Assembly (NCBI RefSeq): GCF_028769735.1
Contig: NC_088170.1
Span: 60,979,585-61,043,584, forward strand
Origin: Zonotrichia leucophrys gambelii
Taxonomy: Eukaryota > Chordata > Aves > Passeriformes > Passerellidae
Length of the DNA stretch: 64,000 nucleotides
Reading direction: 5' to 3'
Of this stretch, positions 22,086 through 37,015 are shown piece after piece. The notes below the pieces were generated by a model. That model was not told the origin of the DNA, did not search any database, and saw only the letters and a list, made by a program, of their open reading frames with translations. Numbering within the stretch: the stretch's first letter is position 1; the number at the start of each line of letters is the position of its first letter. The position numbers and the translations under genes are program-made.

Positions 22086-25000
22086 GTGCTAAAAATGGAG
22101 CCCCTATGCTACAGGTCCCATTTTCTATTGAAGATATATTTTACATACAATTCAACGGCACAGGCTTTGCAGTGTGCTGGTTAGGGTAATAAAGGGAAAA
22201 ATGGGGTCAGAAAAAAAAGTCTGATCTTTGTAAAGTCATTTCTACACTATAATAAAAATTAAATATTTTATTGACAAAATAAGTAATGCAACTTGAATGG
22301 ATATACTCTTTGTAACAGAAAAATATACTTTAAAAAATCTAAAATATAATGAGGGATCCCTGACTTGCCAATTTGGGTGAAACATCTTGCTAGGGGCTTT
22401 TTCCCCTCTCTATTCTGCTGCCCTTCTGAAAAACTCCTGTGTAAATCATATTCTGCAGGTTCACCCACCTTAATTACAGGATCTTTTCAAGAGACAGCAG
22501 TTATCTCTAGCTACCAGCCAGAGGGGGAAAAAAAATTTAAAAGGCTGCAGACTCACAGAGGCCTGGCTACTCCTGGGTTTGATCACAAATCACTTCTCAA
22601 CAGTGACACATAATAGTGTTTTCAGGCGAAACATGAATAAACATGTGCATAAACTTTGGATTCAGAGCAATGCCACAGTAGTTCTGTGATCCATCAGATC
22701 TCAGAAGATAAACATGATGTGATGGGGTCATTTCTTGCTCGAAAGGCTTCCAAAGAGCAAAAAAAGGAATAGCTGGAAAGATGCAACTAGTTGGTGACTG
22801 AGTGGATAGGACTTCTCAGAGTGCATAACATGTGGTCAGGCAAAGCAGCAGGAAGCCTTGAGTTAAACAGATAAAACTATGCTGAGAAAGACTGGTCAGT
22901 AAACAAGGATTTTGCTCTAAAAATAAAAAAAAAAAAAAAACAAACAAAGCATTAACATTTGGTTTCATTTCGTGCTTTTAAAAAACAAAAGGGAGGAGAA
23001 AGAAGACATTAGTTGACAAGCATTAGTTGAGGAATTTATAGCCAAGTGTAGTCCCACACCAAGGACATAATTGTACAGACCTGCTCCACAGGTGTAACTG
23101 GAGCCCATCCAGGTCACCTGCTTGCAAGTGTGCCTTCAGCAACAGCTTTATGGTGCCCCACACAGCATCCCCAGAGGGCAGGCTCAGGTTCCCTCTCACA
23201 CAGACAGCAATGCTCTACTCCATCATCTATTTTGGAATGTGGCTGGGCCCAGCACTCTGTGCAGCTTCAGCTATCCCAACCCTCTGAGCACAGTGGGAGA
23301 CACATCCAGAGCCATGAGAAAAGAAAATGAATATTCACCAGTGCAGAATGACCCAGCACCCTTTAAACACAGGTGTTTTTACCTTCTGCTATGAGGACGC
23401 CTGGCATGCCTGAACAGCCTGATCCTGGGCTGAATTCAGGACACCTGCTCCAGGGAGGGCAATGATGCCAGTGCTATTCCATCAAGTACTGCTTGGACCT
23501 TTGCTTTACAGGAGTACAGACTGGTGAGTCTGGTGCCTGAGCCAAAGTCTAGCTCATCTCACTATTCCCTGGTGATACTGGCCACACAGAACATTGCACA
23601 TTTTCTGCAGCAAATTGTTGAACAGTTTCACCATGCACTGTGAACCAGCTGCCCTGAAGACATCAGCTTTTCAGGGTTTCCTCTGTTCTCAGACCTACCA
23701 ATGACTGCACCTGTAAAAAGCCTGATGAATTAATAATGCAAACAAGACAACAGCGTGCTCATAATCAACTTCAGGACCAAAGTCCAATCAGGCTAACTAT
23801 AATAATAATGGGTGCTGCAGATCAAACAGGAATGATGGCTGTCAAAAGGACACATGAGTGCTTCAACAGAATAAAAACACAGGAATCTGCATTGGCTTGT
23901 GCCAAGTCTATTTAAAGGATCTAGAAGTACTGTGGTACATAGAAGGGGATTAAAAGAAGGATTGCAGAACCTCAGCTAGATGTCATCTTAATGTTATGCA
24001 ACTCCTTTTTCCTGAAAACAAACGGTGGATTCAGCAAGGCCTAAGCAGCCTTGCTTGTGCAAAGCTAAATCCCACCCTGACCTCTCACTGATCACTGCTT
24101 TAACTCCACACCAGCTCCAAGCACGAAAGAGGAGAGCTGAGAGACCTTCCAGACAGTGAAACCCACTCCACTCCAGCACAGTATTCTTTTGCACCAGCCT
24201 CTCCAAGGGCAGTGGGAGCAAAGAGTTTCCAGTGAGAAGTGAGAAACCAATGCCAAAGAGGAGGTGAAAGCACAAAGAGGCACCAAGAGCTCTTCACAGA
24301 GGGACAGAGGCACAAAGGAAACCTTTGGTGCAACCACAACTGACACAGCAACAACAGAGCCCTGCCTGGGATTGCCAGGTGTCCTTGTCACACCAGGACA
24401 GGTTCACTTCTCACAATTCCTCATTACTTTGCTGCGATGGCAGGTTGGGCTAAATCGAAGATTATGCCAATGACCCCCTCCAGTTTGGATCGAAAGGTGG
24501 CAACACCAGGGCTCTGAAAGGAGCCACCACCCACGGAGCCAATCTGAAGTGCCACACCACTGTGATAAATTAGAGGCTCCCATGGGTTCTTAATTAGCAT
24601 TTTGTATGTTTCACTCAGCAAACCAAACTCTGCCTATGGTAATATTTTTAGGACTTCTTCTATTTCCAAAAGGTTTTAATACAAAAAGACAAAGGGGGTG
24701 GGTGAAGGAATAAACATCCCAAAATAAACCCCACACAAATTACTTATAGTTTGTTACTTGTCAAACAGTGGCATTAACAGGCCAAAAGAAGGTTAATAAA
24801 TGTCTCATACAGTGTGACTGAGTATCTAGTTGTCCAATTAGCAGTGCAAACAAAGATAAATATTAAAATATATAAATGTATATAACTTTCATTTCCTACA
24901 CTTTACCACTTCCAATATATTTCTGAAATGTGTTTCATTTTAGGAGAAAACACTCTATCACACTCTCATCTGCAGATACCTCTGCATGCTTGTGCCTCTT

Positions 25001-28000
25001 TGTTATTAAAAAAGCATTACGTGGGATTTGTCATGTAAAATATAAAATAAATACCTACAAAAATGTTTTACTCGAGCCATGAATAGAAACCCTCATTGAA
25101 CAGGAGAGGGGGTTTTGTGTGGTTTGTGTGCCTTTACTTGTATGCAGTACTGCTTGCATAGACTTCTAAATTACATTGCAGTGTTCTCCACTCTGTTATT
25201 GATTGAGCCGAGATTTTTGGCAAGTCATTTCACCACTGTGCAGTTCTTTCTATTCCTACCTACCCTCTGTGTCTCATTTGCCTTTATAAACCCTTTGGGG
25301 CAGCAAGTGTTTTTCCCTGCCAGTTTGTAGTACCTGTCACCATGGGATCTTATTTCAGTTGGCTTGATAGGCTAATAACAATATTTATGTTGTAAGAGAT
25401 TATATTTTTAAAGAATAAAAGGAAAAAACTAAGCAATTCTATTGGAGAAATACAGTACCACATCTACGGGCAAACCATGCATGTTCAAAAAGATCCTTTC
25501 TTCCTAAAAAGTTAGGCAGGCTTTAATAATGAAATAAATTTCATTTAAAAAAAATAAAAAACAAACAAAACCATAAAAAGACAGCACAGAGGACAAAAAT
25601 CATTATGATTGTGAAACTCAGTAATTTCCCATGGGTTTCTAAGGACTCTATCTCATAGCCCAGGTCAGGAGAGCAAAGAGGGAAGAAGTTTTACACAGTC
25701 CCAGCTTCCCTCCTCAGACTGAAATTCACTGAGGCAGCTGAGGACATCAAGAATAACCCCCTGTCTGGGAACTGTGCCGTTTTTTTGTAAATGACTTTTA
25801 GAATCTGGAAGCTACTCAGTCTAAATAACAAGGCCAATATTAGCATCTAAAGGGATACAAGTGAAGACTTCTGGTTCAATGTCCCAGCTGCAAACTTCTT
25901 TCCCAGCAGCAGCATCCTCACCAGCTGGCCAGCAGTGCACAGACACACAGGGAGGAGTTCTGCAGCTCATGCAACCTGTTCCTACAGAAACTGGTGAGAA
26001 AGTTGCTCACTACTTACCAGAAATCTTCTTAATATTGACCCAAAATAATACTAATTGGATTTACTACTTTTCTAGATCTGATACTGCTTTAGTCACATGC
26101 AGGAGGTTCTTTCTCACATATGCAAAGAAAACCACAACCAAACCTTCAGCTTTTTGACTTCTACACTTAGAAACCTTAATTTCACTACCCTTAAAGCACA
26201 GGCATAGACATGATTCCCTATCAAGGCAAAGCAGCTGTAACACTTCTGCAAGTCAGATAAACTGTACACAAACCTATACAATATTTCACACATATTTAAA
26301 AGTGGCATATATAAGTTTTGTGGGTTCATCCGTTCTGAAGACTATTTCAGTACATAAGTATCACAGGCTTAACATAAAAACTCAATATAAATATTAATCC
26401 AGAAGACCTTTTAATTGATATTTGAATTACCGACTTTCAATTTTAATTAAGCAAACTCAACATCTTGATTTTACTTTATTTTCTTAACAAAACCTCCACT
26501 ACTGTAATGGATTCTTTTCCTGAAATCTTTTATGCTATTTTTACTGGAAAATGACCAAATAGAGTGAGTGTAGAAAAAGCTCTTTTTACTGGCTTGTCTG
26601 AAATTCCAGTAATTCCTCTAGAAGTTTACAGGGCAGAAATGTTCCTCCACATCTGTAAGCAAGCAGATAAAATGAAAAACCAAATTCTTCAGGAAACATA
26701 TTCTCTGTACACAGTATAACAGAGATTTTTTTAAATAGGCTTCACTAGCAGTAGCTATAATAGAAAAACCATGAGACAACAGACCAGCACTACCAATAAT
26801 AGAAGCTCCACATTAGTAATAACCACTATATTCTCTTAAATCAAAAAATATTGCTAAGCTTTTATCTACTTTAAAGCTTCTATCACCAAGACTGAATTAT
26901 AATCAATTAGAGTTACAGATCCTATGTTAAAATGATACAGAATATTTCCAGCAACTAATTCCAAGAAATTCATTATGTTAGAGTCTGAATTTAATGTGAA
27001 TACTTCCTCACATTGCCATAGAAACGAGAGACTCTCAACTTGAAATTGCCATGCTAGTTGCTACAACAAAAAGGCAGCTTCTCTCACCACGAGTTCAGAT
27101 TTCATGTGTGAGACAATAGGCAGATATAACAAACCCACATGGAAGGAGAAATCAGAAATACCAGTAAAAATAATGACTGTATGATTACTATTTATATACA
27201 TGGATATGTATATATATAAAAAGGAGTCAGAGCAAACCACCTAATATCACCAAGTGCAGAACAGACATCCCAGCAGGCCTGAGCTTCAAGGAGAGTTTTC
27301 CAAATGAGTAGTGCAGTGGCTGAACAGGGAATTTGGGGGGTAATCACACTTTACCTAAGCAAAGCACTCAATAGTTTAATCTGAAGCAGTGTTCAGCTCC
27401 TCCATCAGTCTGATACAAGAGTTCAGCAACTGCTCCCTTTCCCACTTCACAAGGATTTCAATGCCATGATAGGAGCACCTGCATGATCTTTTAGCTTTTT
27501 AAGCTAGCAGCAGGACCCTGCAACACTTGGAAATAAAAATTGCTGTTCCTATAAAAAAAACAAGGCCAGAGAATTAAAATATAATGGGATTAATACTTGT
27601 TTATACTAACATACCATTTTGGAAGCATGTGAGAGGCTTATGTGACATTTATTAATGCAGATTTAGCACAAAGAAGGACTTAGTAAGGGAATAACAGAAA
27701 TGAACACAGCCATTCCATTTCATACTAGAATCAGCTGTGAGAATGTAACATGATAGAAACTATTCAGTGTAACTCATATGGGGTACAAATAGCACTGTTC
27801 ATCACTTTTCAGTGTAAGTTTAGGTAGAAAAAAATGGTGTGTGTTATAAGAACTTACATGTGAAATGGATGTCCTGGAATGAGACTGATGCCCCAATTTT
27901 TTTTGCTTTCAACTTCTATAGGACTGGTTAGGTGTTGTTTTATGAAATGGCAATATTTTATCAGAAATATGCAGATTAATTCACGATTGGCATGACAGGA

Positions 28001-29611
28001 ACAAAGCTGGAAGAATTTTTTATTATTATTACAAAAAGAACTTTAAAATGTGCAATTTAAAAAATCATTTTGCACATTTCATTTGGAGAAATGCAAGGAC
28101 AACGTGAGATACAAAGCTATTAATAAATAGATAAGTAATAAAATACAATTTGTACCTGTTTGCAGGAAGGATTTCTACTCTGGAATACTAATGTTACATT
28201 AACACAGCTACACAATGTACCTGCTAGTATAGTGTAGAAATTTTTGCTCATTATACTCTACCACTGTTTTCCATAGTTCTGCTACGTACAGTGAATCTAA
28301 GAGCACTACTCATAATGATAAAGTCTATTTCTAGGGGGTTTTTCCCTTTTTTTCCTGCATAATGAGGACACAATATTTCTTCAGCATTTTTAAAAACAAA
28401 CACACTCTGACTTTGCAGAGAGTGAGTGAGTGACCTCAATTCTGTCCTCAGTGTCTGACCTAACAGACTGTCAAAGGAAAACCCTGGGCCCCAGCGTAGT
28501 AATCTGTGAACTCTGTGGACACTTTAATAATTCTGGGTAAGTCAATGAAATGGCTGCCATCACTGGCTACAGGGACTGGCATATGTTGTCAAGGCTGTGC
28601 CACCTATCCCCCAGACCAGGCACAATGGGAGATTGTCACACCAGCCCTTCTCCCATTGGAACAGGCATGATCTGGAGTGCCAGAATTCCATGTCAGAACA
28701 AGTTTCTGCATGCTTTCTGAACTGAACTCAAGCACAGAGGGTAGAAATATCTTTCTGGCAGAATAAACTAGTTGGTGTTAATGCCAGACCTGAAAGATGT
28801 GCTACCTGAAAGGTACAAGATTAATTTCAGCAACACAGGAAGGTACTTCACTAGCACAAAAGGCTTGGAGTGGGCAAGAAGAATAATGTTGGTGGCAGAC
28901 AGGGCTCCATGGTTTGCAAATTTATGGGGGGCCTCCATGAAGTGCGCTGGTCTGAACATCTGAACCAAGGATGGCTCAAGAAAGTAACAAAAATATTATA
29001 CTGAAATGTATATAGAAAGGCATTATTTCATCTATGGATGTGGCAGCAGACAGCCAGTTTGTCTTGTCTGAAAATCATAAAACACATGCACATTTGGTAT
29101 TTTAATTCCATTTTCACATGGTGTTGAATACCTGGACTGTTGCCCTTGCTTTCCAAGGTCAGAGGCCTGAAAAGAAAGGTGCAGTAATGACTTAGTGGTT
29201 TTGGTTCTGCACTACCACTATGTAGTGTTTATGGCCATGACACCATGGCTGTGTTGGTACCAGAGAAGAAGGAAGCAGAAACAGAGCCAGGGAGGCTGAG
29301 GTGCTGCCTCAGCAGCAAGGAACCCAGCATGCAGTTCTGTCAATGATGAAACACTACCTGGTAAATCTCTTTTTTTGTAGGAACATCACTCATGTAGGAA
29401 AGTAATCCTACACAAATATGTGTTTCTCTTCTTCTCAGGTGGCACCATTGCTTCACCCAACTTTCATGAGAACTTGGGACAGAAACACAGACATGTTAAC
29501 AATAACTCATGCTTTCATCTGAAGAAGCAGGAATGCTATTTTTTTTCCTTTGGAATGAGTTAATTGTGCATATTTTAGAGGGACAGCTTTACTCCAGCAT
29601 TCTTCTGGAGA
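22086..29611. other. Intronic DNA, nothing recognised
   Basis: AT-rich sequence with an A run at about 22923-22940 and short A/T tracts. Slightly GC-richer stretches at 23090-23480 and 24050-24400 have no exon-like boundaries. No interspersed repeat could be recognised by eye, and very old ones may be missed. Confidence 0.5.
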
Positions 29612-30250
29612 AACCAGTTGGTCATAGCTTGGACTGGAGCACCATTTGCTGCACATAAAACTGACTGCATGGTGGGCTTAGAGAGTAGGGGGAATGAGGC
29701 TACATCCCGCTGGGCAGGCACCAGTGGGGTTCCTCAGGGCTCACTATTTGGGCCAGGGCTGCTCAGTATATCAACAATCTTGTGTTTTCAGTTCTGGGCC
29801 ACTCATCACAAGACAAACATTGAGGTGCTGGAGCATGTCCAGAGAAGGGCAACAGAGGGAAGGGTCTGGAGCACAAGTCTGATGAGGAGTGGCTGAGTGA
29901 GCAGGGGTGTTTTGCCTGGAGAAAAAGAGGCTCAGGGGAGACCTTATCACTCTCTACAGCTGCCCAAAAGGAGAGGGGGTCAGCCTCTTCTCCCAAGTAA
30001 CAAATAATAGGACAAGAAGAAATGGCCTCAAGTTCCACAAGGGGGGTTTAGATTGGATATTAAGAAAAAATTTCTTCTCTGAAAGCATTGTCAAACATAG
30101 GAAAAAGCTGCCCAGGAATGTGGCTGAGTAACCCAACCCTGGAGATGTGGCACTTAGGGTTTCAGTTTAATGGTGGACTTGGCAGCACTGGGTTAACGCT
30201 TGGAGTCAATGATCTTAAGGCCTTTTCCAAACTAAATGATTCTATGATTT
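29612..30250 (+). mobile_element. CR1 LINE 3' fragment with internal deletion
   Basis: It begins in the reverse-transcriptase region: the frame near 29725 reads SGVPQGSLFGPG..LSIYI, a fossil of the conserved CR1 motif. From about 29788 it jumps to the 3' region (TTTTCAGTTCTGGGCCACTC), so roughly the section encoding the catalytic FADD-type box and the end of ORF2 is missing. It continues through AGAGAAGGGCAACAGAG, GGAGACCTTATCACTCTCTA and GGATATTAAGAAAAAATTTC to the ATGATTCTATGATT tail. Confidence 0.92.
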
Positions 30251-33200
30251 CAACATGTTTTGAGAAACTAAGACAGACCTAGGAAACACATGTTCCCTGT
30301 GCTGATTTTTCCTGTGCTGCAGGCACAGGTTTGTACTCTCTCTTGAATATGACAGAATATGTAAATTCTAAAACCAGTAATGTACTTTAATAATCTCTAA
30401 ATTTTTTTTCCTGGAACTTTCACACAATTTTACTTTCTCCGTTTTGTTCCTTGTCTTGCTTTCCTTCATCTCAAATTCATGTGCTGTGGAAATAATCAAA
30501 GACACCCAGGAGAAACGTCTGAAGCTGATAAGCAGAGCGAAACAGCATTATTCATATATTACTAATCATAATGTATGTATGAATGAGAAGACACCTGGTA
30601 GTGCTGTGTTGACAGCAAGCTACCTTTTGATTAAGCTTTCTGGATTCTAGCAATCTGAAGGTACTGACTAGGAGTTCAAGAGTAATGTAAAAAGGATAAA
30701 TACATGGCAGATACACACAAACAACAGCTTTCTTTCAGCTCAGCTTCTAGTGAAGTCTCCAAATTGTGGATAGCAGGTTTGAACAAATGAGAGATTTCAG
30801 GTTAACATTAAAAGAACATTCAAACCATATAAGTACTGTTTTAGAGATTATCCTTTACCAATTTTTGTCCAGTTTAGGAATGCTAAATAATTTTTGTTAA
30901 AGCCCTTAAGTATCTTTCTTTTCTCATGCTTCTGCCCACATTCCACTTTTCATTGGGCAGTTTCAGCCTACAGTTAGAAAGCTAAACAAATGGCCAGAAA
31001 AGTATGACACCTTCTTACTGGATGGGTTTCTATGAGGTTGAGGAAAAGCAGATTTGTAACAAATTGGGTGTGCTGAAGAGATACTGTCGGGATCACAGCC
31101 TCTGTGGTTTTTAAAAATTCAGTTAAGGCCAGCATTGCAATGGCATTCAGCAACAAAACTCAATGACAGGCACTTTGCCACTGAAATCAATAAATAGTTC
31201 CAATAGTTCTGTGCTCTAGACTGCACCTACTTAGATAGGCATCTGGTCAATCTTATTCTAAAGTTTATGATTATTTTATTTCGCACTGCAGAATCCTTGG
31301 CCATTCTGTACATTGCTTAACCACCAGAGCATATGGGTTCATTGCAACTGTCATATATATTTGCACCAAAACTTGAATAAAAAATATTCTAGAGTAGTAC
31401 TGTAGCAATACTTGTATACAGCAGTACTATACAAATTCTTACACAATCTCAACCTAAAGATGAAAATTTCTACCAGTCTCAAAAAAACCAAAGATTGTAC
31501 TAATTTTTAAGTTTTTATGTATATTGTTATATTTATAAACACATAGGTACATAAGCAAAAAATTAGTTTGAGAATGTTGACACAGTCAAAAAAATATCAT
31601 TATGTTCTTTGAACTTTGACTCGATGGTCCCCAGTAATTATTTTTTTTTATTTGTTTACAGCACCATGAGGAAGAGAAGAACAAGAAACATCTGCTTCTG
31701 CAGCTACTGCAGCACTTTCCATCACTCTTTCTAAATCTCAGTTGTGACCACCTCCTCCCATAAGTCCCTTTTGAAGGAGTTCTTTTTCCATGTATACACC
31801 ACTTCTTGTATACAAAATATGCAGATGAATAATTTATAGAATCTTTCATGTCATGAAAGGAGCTCCTCATCTATAAAGAGCAAGGAGAAGATCAAGAACG
31901 CTGAAAGAAAAGCTCAGAATCCATATCTTTCATGAAATGCTGAATTAATGCAGGTGAGGTTATAGGATGCATAAAGGAAGTCACACACAATTCTGCCCCT
32001 TCACACCAGGACTTTCCTTTGATGTCAACAATATCAACAGATGTACAAGTCTTACTGTAAAATTAACTTTACCTTATGTGACTAAACAGAGCTAAGCAGA
32101 GCACTCTCAATTATTTAATTTCTTTGAGGAAATGATGCACTAACAAAGTCATGGCCCCATCCTTTAATGGCACATTTGTAATTCTCAGGGAAGGAAAAAG
32201 ACTGATGATTATAATTCTGCTGCCAGTGAACGCAGAGTCCCTGACATGAAACATCACAAGCTCTCTGGAGGAGCTGAAGAATAAATCACAAGCTACATGA
32301 GTCAGAAGTCAGCTTCAATGGTCTTTAAATTAAGATGGACAAGCATAAGAATAACATAAAGTAATGGTAAAAAAAGAACTCTGAATTTAATTTCAGGAGT
32401 TAATAAAATCCTAAGAAGCACAAATTAGGAAAAAGGAATAAGTTTATTTTCAAATACTATCTATGCAAAAGTTATAGAGAAAAGTAAACCACGTAGGTTT
32501 TCAGGGTTCTTTGGGTCTGGTTTTTGAAAGACCCTTGTGATTTTGTTTCTTTTTTTCTGGAAGATCATGCAGCTTTCTGTTTCAAAATACTGTTCTTGTG
32601 AAGATAGCTATATCCAACATTCCCATCTTGGAGAATAGTGTATGTGATATCCAGGATGAAATATCACCAAAAGAGTATCTATATGCACACAGTGTTTTAA
32701 TGAATGTGGAAGATAATTATTTATGACCTTAAATAACCAGAAACATTTTTAAAAATCCATAACTATACATAGGAATTTGTGTGTGAAAAAGTCTGTAGTA
32801 AAATACTAACATTTTAACTGGCTAACATGTTTACACATGCAGCCAAAGCTTTGGAAAATGACAGCATTGCTGTATTTCTCTGTCAAATGGCCTGTCACAG
32901 ACTTTAAAACGAAATTTTCAAAGTTAAGCCAGGTTTTAATTGTAAAGTTTATGGATGAACCCGTTAAGAAAAAACACTACAAGGCTACTAAACCCCATAG
33001 CCACAAATCAGTGGGTGTTGGGACAGTACCATCCTGTGTCCTTTCAGTCTTGGCTCAGCAACCACAGTCACAGCCACCAGGAATAGGATGTGGAGGATGC
33101 AGTCTGCCCAAACTTGGCTGCTCCTGTGTCCATCCTAATGAGGGTCCAAACCTTTTCCTGACTGAGAAAACACTTGAGAACATGCCCAACATCTATAGTC

Positions 33201-33288
33201 AGCAAAACATTCTAGAATATGCTTACTATTAAGTAAATGATTGGATTGAGAAAATTAAACTTCAGTTCCTCCTTACATTATGTGTACT

Positions 33289-33311
33289 AAATGCCACATA
33301 ATGTGGCATTT
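33289..33311. repeat. Perfect inverted repeat, 11-bp arms
   Basis: AAATGCCACAT (33289-33299) and its exact complement ATGTGGCATTT (33301-33311) are separated by one base. The purpose is unknown, and chance is possible in 64 kb. Confidence 0.85.
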
Positions 33312-35218
33312 TTTGCTAAACAATTAGGGATTGACACTTAAAGTCTGACTATTTAGAGTCAGATAAGAGCCATTAGAAAATATCCATAGACAGTGTCTGT
33401 TTTATTCACATTTCAAATAATCATACCACTAAATACTTTTAAAAATAAATTGCTCAGTTGGCCAGATCACCTGGTTACTTAATACATCCAAACCACTTTC
33501 CTTGAGAAAGAGATGCATCAGGCAGGAGCTCCAGGACAAAATTTGCTCCAATGCTCCTGAGTTCTGAAATCCATGTTTTCAGACTGTTCACTGGGATTCT
33601 GCTGAGGGCATCTGTGGAAGTTTATAACTCTTGGTAAAGAATAAAGATCCTGGTTTATGCAGTACATCCAAGTGGGCTGTTGGTGCAACCCTTCCAGGAG
33701 TGAGTGCGCACAGCACACACCTGGCCAGCCACTGCTGGGAATTGCTGTGGATCTGAGACAGCAGGGAACACACAGTGGAACTGGAGGCAACACTGCTCCC
33801 TGTATGACTCTTCTCCATGTGATTACTTATCCAAATTAAGATGCCTTTCCTTAACACGCTGCTACTTTTACAACTACGCATCTGTACATGTGTGGGAAGA
33901 AGACAGCACTTAATCCAAACTGTTCTGCATGTGAAAACAAACACATTGAAATTCAGAAGTATTTCTTTAAGGAACAGTAAAAGGCTCTTATCCTCACCCA
34001 AAGGAGCAGAAGGTCAAAATGTGCATTTGCAGTACACCCAACTAATGTAACTGCTGTATACAATTCTCTCATTGGAAGGATTTATATTCAAAAAAAGCAC
34101 GGGGGTTTGCAGAGGAAACCCTGCCTACTTAATCTGATGTCAAAGACAGCTTTGCCTTTGACTTCATCTGGGCCAAGACCTCATCCCATGTGTTTCCAGA
34201 GATTCTCTGTGATTCTGCCAACAGTAGCACAACAAGTGGCTCTCAAAAAAGAAACTAACCAAAAAAACCCAAACAGGAAATAGTCTCCAAGGAATATTTC
34301 TTTGTGAACTCTTACAATTAAGACTAAATAATAATAATATTGATTCTTGCAGTCTTTTCTCCTCATGCAAAACGAGGCACAACATCCTGCATTAAAAGCC
34401 TATTTATTTATCTTGTGTTATACCTAGAAGAATTCATGTTGAATTATATCATGGAACTGCAAATCAGTTTCTCATGAAGTTTACTCCCCCTCATAATATG
34501 CAGCAACTCCTACATTGTATGTTTGGGGTTTTTATAACTCGAGATATTTAGCTAACACAAAACAGCACTATATTCCATTAGACTTTTCAAAAGTAGTATT
34601 TCATCTAGTAATGTGATAAATGATGAAGTATTTAATTATTCCAGAGAGGGGAGTGTTTAATCAAACATAACATAAGGAAAAACCATGAAAGCACCTTTTC
34701 TATGCTTTAAAACAGCTAATCCAGCCATTCCCTGATTCCAGCTACAAGTAAATTTTCACTGCTGAATTGTCAAAACTTTCAAACAAGAGAAATACTCACA
34801 GTCTCATAAAGATCACATTATAAATAGTCGTGTCCTACCTCCACATTTCTCTCTCTGACTTCATTCCTAGGCAGCACTGAAGAAGCAGCTACAGTCACAT
34901 GGTGCATTCAAGGTCATGCTATTCTAATTGACAGCAATAGCATTGATAAATTATGCGGAAAAAACGATAATGGAGTCATTAACCTTGCTCCAGCACACTA
35001 AAGGTGCTTTGCAATTAAAAAGGAGTTAAAAAGTTGCAAAAACATATAAAGATTTTATTGCTCAGCCTTTTCTCTCCTACACACTGCTGCAAAGCACTGT
35101 CAGGGAATAGTAATATTGCTGTAACGTGGCTGCCTGTGCTTTGTCAGCGAGGGGCGCAGGGACGCACCGGCTGACACTGGAAGGAGGAGCCAGGTAGTAA
35201 AGTGCACAAACCATTGAC

Positions 35219-35237
35219 TTTTTTTTTTTTTTTTTTT
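35219..35237. repeat. Poly-T tract
   Basis: Nineteen consecutive T residues. No flanking retroelement body is recognised, so a retroposon tail on the minus strand cannot be shown. Confidence 0.7.
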
Positions 35238-37015
35238 CCAATAGGAAGTTGGATCCAGAAGGCCTCTCTCTCTGGCGTAAAGGATGCTGGAGCACTGAAA
35301 GATATTCCAGCCAGGAAGTCTTTCTCAGTCCAAGAATCTATGCTGAACTGTCATTTCCAAACACACAGACATGTGGCCAGTGCTTTGAGAACTTGCATTA
35401 AAACTGCAGTGAGTTAACATACTGAGCTGAAACTCCTTGGGTATGTAGAGATACAGGTACAGATACACAGAATTAGGTAGAACTCAGAATTTATCCCTTA
35501 AGTTTTATGCAGAAGATTGCAGTAATTCCCAGACTAAAAGCCTGACTAGTGTCCCTAATTCATGTATGACAGGTAATTCATTAAGAGTGCACACATTAAT
35601 GAATCACCAGTGGTTGCTTTGACTTAAGGAGAAATGTTATAAAAACAGTGAAGAGATAGGACATATGATTCACATAGCAACTCAAAGTAACCTTAAGTTT
35701 GCCTTATTGTAAAGAATCTATAGGATTTCTGAAACAAAAAATTGAAATTGGTTTGCTGACAATCTACCCTTATATTCTTGACACTTCAAATGCTGCTTCT
35801 TTTTGAACCCAATCACAGTGAAACCACTCACACTGAAATTATTAATAAAAAGAGGACAGTACAGAGCAGCTTTCCTGGAGTTCAGGTGCCCAAAGATGAC
35901 CCTACACTGGCAAGACAGAATCCATTATAGTCATTTTTAATCTTCACTTATCACATGAACTCTTTTGTCTCCCTGCACAGCCTGACTGTCAAGATATGAT
36001 CTACAGCATATTGCACAACTTACCTATAAGGACAAATAAAAAGGTCCCAGATCATATCTGTATATAGAGGCTTGACCTCATGGAGATAACGGAACAGACA
36101 ATAAAGTACATTCTGAAGGCCTGGGTGGAAATCAGATTCTTTCTACTGGTTCTGTCATGTCTGGATAAACTAATAACTAGCATATTCTTCAAGCATTCGG
36201 AAGTATCGCAAATTATATTTTAAACAATAAACCGACAATTCCAAAGAGGAAGCAAAATTGCCAAATTATACCCAGTGTCAGAGAGATTCTCCTCTGTGTC
36301 CTCTGAGCACAGGCTGACGGCTGGAGTTGCAGAGCACAAGCGCCTCTGATACATGGTATCTAAAAACTTCCCACCGCAGAAATTCCCAAGTTTTCAATGG
36401 CTGGGCTCGCTGCCCGGCTGGAATGCGTACTTGAGCGATACGCCCACAGCCGCTGCACCACCCATAGCCCAGGAGCACCTACGGACTCGGCTCCCAGAGC
36501 AGCTCCTGTGCTCCAGAAACGCTGCTGGGGTAGCAGAAACCTCCTCGGGAACGTTCAGCTGCAGAGAACTCAGCATAGTTTAAAGAGGGCAGAAACAAAC
36601 ATGTAAACAGCATCTGTGGCGTCTCTTCTCTATTGACTTTCCTGGAAACGCATTAACCTATACAGTACTTCAAAATAAATAAGCGAAACAGAGGCGAGGC
36701 AAGAGTGCACCGTTCTCTCCCAAAAGTTTATTTCTGCCTATCCCCTCACTTGCTCTGAGCTTCCCTGGGATTAGCGATCGTTTTCACCAGGGATCAAATG
36801 AATGACTTTTCCGCTAATGACACTTAAGAGATGCTGAAGGCACCCCGGGCGCCACCAGGGACCCGGCGGGTGGCGGCAGCCCCTGTCCCCACGCCAAGGA
36901 GCGCAGAGAGAGGCGAAGCCAAGGGCAAGCCCCGCTCCGCACCGGCCCCGGCCGCCTCTCCGGCCCCTGGCAGCAGCAGCGACCGGAGGGGCGGCGGGAC
37001 CGGGGCCGGCGGCTT

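Larger units (their letters stand above)
30251..36829. other. Intronic DNA, nothing recognised
   Basis: AT-rich sequence with no supportable gene. It includes a perfect short palindrome (33289-33311) and a T run (35219-35237). GC content rises from about 36400 towards the CpG island. Confidence 0.5.

Noticed and set aside
28772..28963. Short plus-strand frame with a protein-like composition
   Set aside because: No recognisable domain, no splice context, and a similar-length frame on the other strand, so chance is more likely.
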